Below are positions 56,645 through 64,000 of a stretch of DNA of 64,000 bases, in pieces. Source of the DNA: CAIWHR01 sp963724975 (GTDB taxonomy: Bacteria > Pseudomonadota > Gammaproteobacteria > Burkholderiales > Casimicrobiaceae); NCBI GenBank assembly GCA_963724975.1, contig CAVRXB010000008.1, forward strand, positions 469,035-533,034, read 5' to 3'. The notes beneath the pieces are model-generated. The model was not told where the DNA came from and searched no databases. It saw only the letters and a list, made by a program, of their open reading frames with translations. A program made the position numbers and the translations under genes. The stretch's first letter is position 1. Each line of letters begins with the position of its first letter.

Positions 56645-58459
56645 ATGGCAGGTCCAAAGAGAACTGGTGCGCAAATTCTGTGGGAGTCGCTCGTCCGCGA
56701 GGGCGTGACGTGCGTGTTCGGGTATCCCGGCGGGGCCATTCTTCCGGCCTACGACGCGATGCTCGACTACCCCATCCGTCACGTCCTCGTGCGGCACGAG
56801 CAGGGTGCGGCCCATATGGCCGACGGCTACGCCCGGGCCACCGGCCAGGTCGGGGTGGCCATCGCCACCTCGGGGCCGGGGGCGACCAACCTGGTCACCG
56901 GCATCGCCACGGCGATGATGGACTGCTCGCCGATCGTCTGCATCACCGGCCAGGTGGGCAGCAAGCTCATCGGCTCTGACGCCTTCCAGGAAACCGACAT
57001 CACCGGCATCACCCTGCCGATCACCAAGCACAACTACCTGGTGTCGAACCCTGAGGACGTGGCCGCCACAGTCCGGGAGGCGTTCTACGTCGCCCGCACC
57101 GGCCGCCCCGGCCCGGTGCTCGTCGACCTCACCAAGGACTGCCAGCAGCGCTCGTGCGAGTTCGAGTGGCCCGAGGCGCACGCGCCGCTCGGCTACCGAC
57201 CCGACCTGCGCCCCGGCCAGGCCGATCTCGACCGCGCGGTGGAGCTGATCCACGCCGCCAAGCGGCCGCTGATCCTGGCCGGCCACGGCATCATCAACGC
57301 CGGCGCCAGCGACCTGGTGCGGCGCTTCGCCGAGCACGCCGACATTCCGGTTGCGATGACCTTGCTCGGCATCGGCGGCATCCCGGCGTCGCACCCGCTC
57401 AACCTCGGCATGATGGGCATGCACGGCGAGGCCTGGGTCAACACCGCCATCCAGGAGGCCGACCTGCTGATCGCGCTCGGCATGCGCTTCGACGACCGGG
57501 TGACCGGCAACGTCAAGACCTACGCGCTCAACGCCAGGAAGATCCACGTCGAGATCGACCGCGCCGAGATCAACAAGAACGTCAAAGTCGACGTCGGCCT
57601 GGTCGGCGATGTCGGCCGCATCGTCGACGACCTGATGCCGCGGGTCGAAGCCGGTGATCGCGCCGAGTGGCGCGCCTACATCGACCACCTGAAGGGCGAC
57701 GCGGCCGTCCGCGACATCCAGAACCTGCCCGACAGCGGCCATCTCTACGCCGCTCACGTGATCCACGACCTGTGGCGCGAGACCAAGGGCGAGGCGGTGG
57801 TCGTCACCGACGTCGGCCAGCACCAGATGTGGGAGGCGCAGTACTACCAGCACGAGACACCGCGCTCGCTCATCACCTCGGGCGGCCTGGGCACGATGGG
57901 CTTCGCGCTGCCGGCGGCGATCGGCGCCAAGATCGCCCGGCCCGACGCCGAAGTGTGGGTGGTGGTCGGCGACGGCGGCTTCCAGATGACGATGGCCGAG
58001 CTGGCGACCATCGCGCAGGAGAACCTCAAGATCAAGGTGGCCATCATCAACAACGGCTACCTCGGCATGGTGCGGCAGTGGCAGGAGTTCTTCTACGAAC
58101 GGCGCTACGCCGCCACGCCGCTGTCGAGCCCCGACTTCGTCAAGCTGGCCGAGGCGTACGGGCTGACCGCAGCGCGCATCACCGACCGCGCCGAGGTCGT
58201 GCCGGCAGTGCAGGCCGCCCGCGCCCACAAGGGCACCGTGGTGATCGACTTCCGCGTCGAGCAGGAAGACACCGTTTATCCGATGGTGCCGGCGGGCGCC
58301 GATCTGCACGCGATGATCCGCCGGCCCAGCCGTGACTGGCCGAGACGGGAGCCGACCAATAAGACGACTCTTCGTCGTGCTACGTGGAGAACAAGCCCGG
58401 CGTGCTCACCCGCGTGGCGTCGCTGTTCCGCCGCCGCGCCTTCAACATCGAGTCGCTGA
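56645..58459 (+). CDS. ilvB: acetolactate synthase, large subunit
   Basis: A ThDP- and FAD-dependent enzyme that makes acetolactate in valine, leucine and isoleucine synthesis. Typical motifs: VFGYPGGAILPAYDAM, HEQGAAHMADGYARATG with the catalytic Glu, TSGPGATNLVTGIA, the GDGGFQMTMAELATIAQENL ThDP-binding motif and NNGYLGMVRQWQEFFY. The family normally ends near VYPMVPAGADLHAMIRRP (about 58,330). As read, the frame runs on to 58459 through the beginning of ilvN, so a stop has been lost by an indel. ATG56645 has no obvious ribosome site. Confidence 0.93.
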   Translation: MAGPKRTGAQILWESLVREGVTCVFGYPGGAILPAYDAMLDYPIRHVLVRHEQGAAHMADGYARATGQVGVAIATSGPGATNLVTGIATAMMDCSPIVCITGQVGSKLIGSDAFQETDITGITLPITKHNYLVSNPEDVAATVREAFYVARTGRPGPVLVDLTKDCQQRSCEFEWPEAHAPLGYRPDLRPGQADLDRAVELIHAAKRPLILAGHGIINAGASDLVRRFAEHADIPVAMTLLGIGGIPASHPLNLGMMGMHGEAWVNTAIQEADLLIALGMRFDDRVTGNVKTYALNARKIHVEIDRAEINKNVKVDVGLVGDVGRIVDDLMPRVEAGDRAEWRAYIDHLKGDAAVRDIQNLPDSGHLYAAHVIHDLWRETKGEAVVVTDVGQHQMWEAQYYQHETPRSLITSGGLGTMGFALPAAIGAKIARPDAEVWVVVGDGGFQMTMAELATIAQENLKIKVAIINNGYLGMVRQWQEFFYERRYAATPLSSPDFVKLAEAYGLTAARITDRAEVVPAVQAARAHKGTVVIDFRVEQEDTVYPMVPAGADLHAMIRRPSRDWPRREPTNKTTLRRATWRTSPACSPAWRRCSAAAPSTSSR

Positions 58460-58890
58460 CCGTCGGCCATACCGAGACCACGGGCATCTCGCGCATGACC
58501 ATCGTCGTCGACACCGACGACGAGGGCGCGCACCACGTCGAGGCGAACCTCTACAAGCTGGTCAACGTGCTGCGCGTCGAGAACGTCACCGTACAGTCCG
58601 TCGGTGACGCGCGAGCTGGCGATGATCAAGGTGGCGACCACCGCGAGAGACCGCGGCCGCAGATCATGCAGCTGGCCGACGTGTTCCGGGCCCGCGTCGT
58701 CGACGTGCGCCGCACTCGCTGATGCGTCGAGATCACCGGCACCGAAGACAAGATCGACGGCCTGCTCGAAGTGCTGCCGCCCTACGGCGTCCTGGAGATG
58801 GTGCGCACCGGCACGCGTGGCGATGAGCCGCGGCGAGGCACTCCGCCAGCGCCCGACGCGCGGCAGCCGAGCACCGGCACGGCCGCGCAC
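58359..58890 (+). pseudogene. ilvN: acetolactate synthase, small subunit, several frameshifts
   Basis: The regulatory subunit is readable only in pieces from three frames: RRLFVV (58362-58379), then YVENKPGVLTRVASLFRRR ... NVTVQSVGD, TRELAMIKVATT, QLADVFRARVVDV, and VEITGTEDKIDGLLEVLPPYGVLEM. All are typical IlvN ACT-domain and C-terminal segments in the right order, with at least four indels between them. The first codon is unclear (ATA where ATG is expected at 58359). Start and end are approximate. Because every piece is well conserved, sequencing error is more likely than decay. Confidence 0.75.
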
Positions 58891-58993
58891 CGACAGCGAC
58901 GAAATCGCACTACGTCTGGTGTGACGCTCGCCTGACGCGCGCGTCCACAGCACTCTGTGCACCGACTTCGACCGACAGGAGTTTCGACACGTC

Positions 58994-60020
<1,027 letters not shown>

Positions 60021-60125
60021 GCGCCAGCCGGCGGGAACCGGAGCCACGGGGGAGCGTCAAGAGCCGGTGCTCGACGTCGACGCGGGAGCAGTGTGACCCC
60101 TCGGGCTATCAACTATCATCGACAT

Positions 60126-60899
60126 ATGCCGCGATGTGTCGTGCTGGTTGCGCTGGTCGCCGCGATGTCGGCCGCCGGGTGTGGAGGGGGGAGCGACCAG
60201 GCGGCGAGCCCGGCGGCGTCCGCGCCGGCGACGGCGCCGGCCGCAACCGACACGGCGGACGGCCCCGGCGTGATCGCAGGAACGATCACGTATGACGGCG
60301 CCCCGCCGGCCGCTCTCCCCTCCCGATGGACTCCGACCCCGAAGTGCGTGCCTGGTCCCGGCGCCGTGTCCGAGCGGCTGGTCGTGGGTCCGGGCGGCGG
60401 GTTGCAGAACGTCTTCGTCTACGTCAAGGCTGGCCTCGGCCAGCGGACCTACGCCGTGCCGGCAACGCCGGTGATGCTGGATCAGAAGGGTTGCCAGTAC
60501 GTCCCACACGTGTTCGGCGTGCAGATCGGGCAGACCTTCAAGGTGGCCAACAGCGACACGGCCCTGCACAACGTCCACGCCATGGCGAAGGTCAACCCGG
60601 CATTCAATTTCGGCCAGCCGGCAAAAGTGCCGCCGGTGGACCGCGTCTTCAAACAGCCTGAGTTGGGCATCCAGATCAAGTGCGACGTGCACGGATGGAT
60701 GAACGCCTACGCCCATGCCGTGGCGCACCCGTTCTTCGCGGTGACGAAGGCGGACGGCAGCTTCGAGATTAAGGGCCTGCCGGCGGGAACGTACACGATT
60801 GAAGCGTGGCACGAGACGCTGGGCGCGCAGAGCCAGTCGGTGACGGTGGACGGGAAGACGCCGGTCAAGGTCAGCGCGGCATTCAAGCCGGTGAGTTAG
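60126..60899 (+). CDS. lipoprotein with cupredoxin-like copper site
   Basis: A 257-residue protein with lipobox SAAGC (Cys at about 19). The first mature part (about 50-95) is a carboxypeptidase-regulatory-like beta domain (GVIAGTITYDG). The middle is cupredoxin-like: FKVANSDTALHNVH and IKCDVHGWMNAY give a His, Cys, His and Met spaced as in type 1 copper proteins. The C-terminal part (FEIKGLPAGTYTIEAWHETLG) is another small beta domain. Around residues 65-70 the usual family text seems shifted, so a pair of compensating indels is possible. Role: perhaps electron transfer at the cell surface (inference). Confidence 0.75.
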   Translation: MPRCVVLVALVAAMSAAGCGGGSDQAASPAASAPATAPAATDTADGPGVIAGTITYDGAPPAALPSRWTPTPKCVPGPGAVSERLVVGPGGGLQNVFVYVKAGLGQRTYAVPATPVMLDQKGCQYVPHVFGVQIGQTFKVANSDTALHNVHAMAKVNPAFNFGQPAKVPPVDRVFKQPELGIQIKCDVHGWMNAYAHAVAHPFFAVTKADGSFEIKGLPAGTYTIEAWHETLGAQSQSVTVDGKTPVKVSAAFKPVS

Positions 60900-61045
60900 A
60901 GAGGCCTAGCGCACGTTCCTCCGGCAAGGCCGGCGAGCCGCGAGTCGCAAGTCGCCCGCCGGATTGTCTGATTGGGGTTAGCTTCGGGCTTCAGGCTCAG
61001 GCTTCAGAAAAAACGCGATCAAACCGCAGGAGTCGCGTCAGACGC

Positions 61046-61077
61046 TATAATCCGCTTGCACGTTTCCTATAAAGGAG
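61046..61077 (+). promoter_or_regulatory. -10 box and ribosome site of the DUF4399 gene
   Basis: TATAAT at 61046-61051 is a perfect -10 element, followed by AAAGGAG at 61071-61077, 5 nt before the ATG at 61083. The -35 region is weak. Confidence 0.5.
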
Positions 61078-61082
61078 CCGCA

Positions 61083-61523
61083 ATGAGTAACCGATTCGTG
61101 AAAGGTTTCACCATGGCCTCGTTCGTGCTGACGGTGGCTGGGTGCGGTCAGCAGGCACCGCCGGCGAGCTCGGGCCGGGTGTTCTTCGTGTCGCCGAAGA
61201 ACGGTGACACGATCAAACCCCTGTCCACGGTGGAGTTCGGCAGCGAAGGTGTCACGGTGGCCGCAGTGCCGCAGGGCACCGTGACTGCGGATATGGTGCG
61301 GCCGAATACGATTCACTATCACCTCGGGACGGACACCGACTGTCTCCCCGCGGGCACCGCGATCCCGAAGGCCGATCCCTGGATCCATTTCGGCGACGGC
61401 AAGAACGTGATCGAGATGGCGCTGGCGCCCGGCGCGCACCGCATCGCGGTGCAGGCAGGCGACGACATGCATCACACCATCCCGGGGCTATGTGAGGTCA
61501 TCAATGTGACAGTGGCACCGTAA
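61083..61523 (+). CDS. DUF4399 lipoprotein
   Basis: A 146-residue lipoprotein with lipobox TVAGC (Cys at about 21). The rest is one DUF4399 domain: VFFVSPKNGDTIKPLSTVEFG, then PAGTAIPKADPWIHFGDGKN and APGAHRIAVQAGDDMHHTIPG. The domain often binds metal through its His residues and is found near redox proteins; several His (YHL, HFG, MHH) are visible here. It lies downstream of the cupredoxin-like lipoprotein in the same direction, but has its own promoter. Function unknown. Confidence 0.85.
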   Translation: MSNRFVKGFTMASFVLTVAGCGQQAPPASSGRVFFVSPKNGDTIKPLSTVEFGSEGVTVAAVPQGTVTADMVRPNTIHYHLGTDTDCLPAGTAIPKADPWIHFGDGKNVIEMALAPGAHRIAVQAGDDMHHTIPGLCEVINVTVAP

Positions 61524-61528
61524 GGGCG

Positions 61529-62594
61529 CTAGCGGACGGGCGCGACCGCCGGCTCGGCCAGCAGCTCGCGCACGCGCGGCGCGACCTTGGTGCCGAAGAG
61601 CTCGATGCTCGTCATCAGCCGTCTCGTGCGGCAGCGTGCCGGCGCTGTACTTCAGGTCGAAGCGCGAGAGGCCGAGCACGCGGATCGTCGGCGATCTTGG
61701 CGGCGACGGTCTCCGGCGAGCCGACGCAGAGCGCGCCGTCGGGGCCGGCCTCGCGCTCGAAGTGCGCGCGTCGTCGGCGGCCATCCGCGTTCGCGCGCCG
61801 ATGCGGGTCATCATCGCCTCGTAGTGCGGCCACAGCTCGTCTCGCGCCTGCTCGTCGGTCGCGCGCGACGTGGCCCGGCGAGTGCACGGCCATCGGCTGC
61901 ATCGGCTGCCGAACTGCTCGAGCGACTGGTGATAGAGATCGACGTACGGCCGGAAGCGCGTCGCGGCTGCCGCCGATGATCGCGAGCGTCAGCGGCAGGC
62001 CGTACGCGCGGCCGCGCGGACCACCGATTCGGGGCTGCCGCCGACGCCGACCCAGGTCCGGAGCCGGCCCGTTCGATCGGCGGATAGACGGCTGGCCGGC
62101 GAGCGGCGTCCGCGTGCGTCCCGTCCACGTCACCGGGCCCCCCTTCAGGAGCTCGGCGAACAGCCCCAGCTTCTCCTCGAACAGCTCGTCGTAGCGGGAC
62201 AGGTCGTAGCCGAACAGCGGATACGACTCGGTGAACGATCCGCGGCCGAGAATGACTTCGGCGCGGCCGTTCGAGACGCGTTCGAGCGTCGAGAAGCGCT
62301 GGAACACGCGCACCGGATCGTCGGTGCTGAGCACGGTGACGGCCGATCCGAGGAGGATGCGGCGCGTCCGCGCCGGCGATCGCGGCGAGCACGACCTCGG
62401 GCGCCGAGATCGGCGAAGTCGGCGCGATGGTGCTCGCCGACGCCGAAGGCATCGACGCCGACCTGGTCGGCCAGCACGGCCTCGTCGACGACGTCGCGCA
62501 GCACGTGGGCCTGGGACTGCAGGGCGGCCGTGGCGTCGAGGGTGACGTCGCCGAAGGTGTCGAGGCCGAGTTCAATCGTGGCAGGTCGTGCCAA
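61529..62594 (-). pseudogene. LLM-class flavin-dependent monooxygenase, many frameshifts
   Basis: A luciferase-like monooxygenase readable in fragments from all three minus-strand frames, in the right order: LGLDTFGDVTLDA, LADQVGVDAFGVGEHHRADF, SAPEVVLAAIAGAD, LSTDDPVRVFQRFSTLERV, GRAEVILGRGSFTES, YGLPLTLAIIGG, AVHSPGHVA, FEREAGPDGALCVGSPETVAAKIADD, LGLSRFDLKYSAGTLPHE and APRVRELLAEPAVAPVR, with the stop at 61529-61531. The start may be the TTG at 62594. Six or more indels separate the pieces. Confidence 0.8.
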
Positions 62595-62640
62595 CGCTCC
62601 ATCCCTTCGAACCTGGTGTGGAGGCAGTCAACACGTGCCC

Positions 62641-62668
62641 CTGTTCCCTGTTCCCTGTTCCCTGTTCC
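62641..62668. repeat. short tandem repeat, CTGTTCC units
   Basis: Four copies of a 7-nt unit (CTGTTCC) lie in the narrow gap between the monooxygenase start and the peptidase stop. They are low-complexity intergenic sequence of the right-hand genome; no function is evident. Confidence 0.8.
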
Positions 62669-62671
62669 CTG

Positions 62672-64000
62672 CTATTTGGGCAGCCGCTCCGGCATCTCGG
62701 CGATCACGTAGCTCACCACAGCAATCGCCGCGGCCGCCTTGGCCATCTCCTTCGGGTCAATCCGTTCCACCGTATCCGCCGGTGTGTGGTGAATCTGGAA
62801 ATACCTTGCCGCGTCGCCCGCGAGTGCCATCGTCGGCACCTGGCCGGCCTGCGCGATCGGGCCGATGTCGGCGCCGCCGCCGCCGGGCCCGAGCGGTGGG
62901 AAGCCGAGCGGCTGCAGCAGGTCGACGACGTCGGCCATCACCTGGCGCGCGCGCTCGTTGCCGGAGAAACCGAGACGCATCGGTTCGAACACACCGATGT
63001 CGGACTCGAGTGCCAGGACGTGTTCGACGCCGAGGCCACGTACCCGTCACGGTACGCCGTGGCGCCGCGCAGGCCATTCTCCTCGTTGGTGAACAGCACG
63101 ACGCGCACCGTCCGGCGCGGCCGCAGCCCGAGCTTCTTCAGGAGACGTGCGGCCTCCCATGACGATGCACCCGCACGCCATCGTCCAGGCGCCGCTGCGC
63201 GCAGTCCCACGAATCGAAGTGCCCGCCGACCACCACGATCTCGTCGGCCCGTTCGCGTCCGGCGAGTCCCGCGACGACGTCGCGGAGGGCGCGTCGGGCC
63301 CGTAGCGCGCCTCCATGCGCAGGCGGACGCGCACGCGCTCGCCGGCGGCGGCGAGGCGCTCGATTGTGATCGGCGTCCTCGGTCGCGATCGCCGCGGTGG
63401 GAATCTTGACGGCCGCGTCGCCGTAGCTCATGTTGCCGGTATGCCGGCGTGCGCAGTCCCATCGGCCCGACGGCCCGCACGAACGCCGCCACCGCGCCGT
63501 GCCGGGGCAGCGGCTACCGCCCCGCCGGATTGGTATTGCACCGTCTCGCCGTAGCTGGTGTACGGCACGTTGAACAGCACGATCTTGCCGCGGGCGGCGG
63601 CGGCGCGGGCGTCGAGGTCCTGGAAGCTCTTCACGACCAGCACGTCGGCTTCGAGACCGGTCGGCGGAGTGGCCACGCTGCCGCCCAGGCCCAGCATGGC
63701 GATGGGATGCTCGGGCGGATTGAGGATGAGGGCGCTCTCCTGGCCGCGCACCCAGCGCGGCACCATCACCCGCTCGGCCCGCACATTCGCCAGGCCGTCG
63801 GCCTTGAGGGTCGTGACCGCCCACTGGATGGCGCGGTTCAGGTTCTCGGACCCCGACAATCGGTTCCCATACGTGTCGGTCAACTCGGCCAGGCGGCGCC
63901 AGGCGAAGTCGTTGGCCTGGGCGGCGGCGATCAGCTTGGCGCTGACGTCGGCATAGGCGGCGACGCGAGGGGGAACGCTCGTCTGGGCTCGCGGCGAACC
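62672..64000 (-). pseudogene. M28 family metallopeptidase with PA domain, frameshifted, runs off the right edge
   Basis: The end of the gene is at 62672 (...SYVIAEMPERLPK). From the right edge inward the protein reads TDTYGNRLSGSENLNRAIQWAV, then a PA-type domain (EADVLVVKSFQDLDAR, GKIVLFNVPYTSYGETVQY), then frames change repeatedly across the M28 region: VVGGHFDSWD and FTNEENGLRG carry zinc ligands, and the last intact part has GGGADIGPI and FQIHHTPADTVERIDP, the usual C-terminal motif with its His. At least four indels are needed. The N-terminus and signal peptide are outside the window. Confidence 0.75.

Noticed and set aside
56597..58309. A 570-residue minus-strand frame opposite ilvB
   Set aside because: Asp/Val/His-rich shadow of a well-conserved enzyme.

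Overview
The window looks like two pieces of DNA from different organisms joined at about 52,545-52,560. The left 52.5 kb reads as one high-GC betaproteobacterial (probably Burkholderiales) chromosome segment: it carries a tripartite-tricarboxylate (Bug/TctC-type) binding protein, a dipeptide ABC operon, many small exported proteins, and a GC-rich intergenic element (30524-30601) of a kind I associate with Burkholderiales. The right 11.5 kb looks like Acidobacteriota (Vicinamibacteria-like): a PadR regulator overlapping a MacB/FtsX-type duplicated permease, then ilvB-ilvN-ilvC, lipoproteins and an M28 peptidase. The taxonomic calls are inference from gene content; no database search was possible. 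At the join a 5'-truncated minus-strand gene meets a 5'-truncated plus-strand amidase, and the indel rate rises sharply to its right. A chimeric contig is the simplest explanation.

Left part, in order. 0.36-8.3 kb: a three-gene operon with 4-nt overlaps encoding a hybrid histidine kinase, a 1451-residue GMC oxidoreductase/alpha-beta hydrolase fusion, and a PhoD-like phosphoesterase; the last two each carry a short internal duplication. 8.3-14.2 kb (minus): a nucleotidyltransferase-like protein, deoC, a small exported protein, and an iron-type ABC importer whose permease is frameshifted. 14.3-19.6 kb (minus): VWA protein, DUF58, MoxR ATPase, a membrane-anchored trypsin-like protease and two exported unknowns. 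19.8-24.3 kb: CBS protein, oligopeptide-binding protein, a second VWA protein paralogous to the first, a small membrane protein, and a quinone-reductase-type gene missing its middle. 24.5-31.5 kb (plus): GNAT, DUF1028 and a complete dipeptide-type ABC importer. 31.5-39.98 kb (mostly minus): DUF302, a large P-loop (zeta-like) kinase, a ClpX-like ATPase without zinc finger, a binding lipoprotein, a lipoprotein-type methyltransferase, MsrA and a Bug-type binding protein. 40.0-47.9 kb: FAD-linked oxidase, beta-helix protein, 1-Cys peroxiredoxin, M28 peptidase, an unknown exported protein, a beta-lactamase-fold remnant, VOC protein and GST. 47.9-52.5 kb: an FHA-containing nucleotidyl cyclase convergent with a Ser/Thr kinase/CsgG-like operon.

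Right part. An amidase fragment, PadR plus permease, the branched-chain amino acid genes (ilvN and ilvC broken in several places), a cupredoxin-like lipoprotein, a DUF4399 lipoprotein, a frameshifted luciferase-like monooxygenase, and a frameshifted M28 peptidase running off the right edge.

The best candidates for undescribed biology are the ClpX-like ATPase/P-loop kinase pair (32.1-35.0 kb), the kinase-GMC/hydrolase-phosphoesterase operon (0.36-8.3 kb) and the Ser/Thr kinase-FHA cyclase signalling locus (47.9-52.5 kb). No rRNA, tRNA, CRISPR array, phage or intact insertion sequence was recognised.
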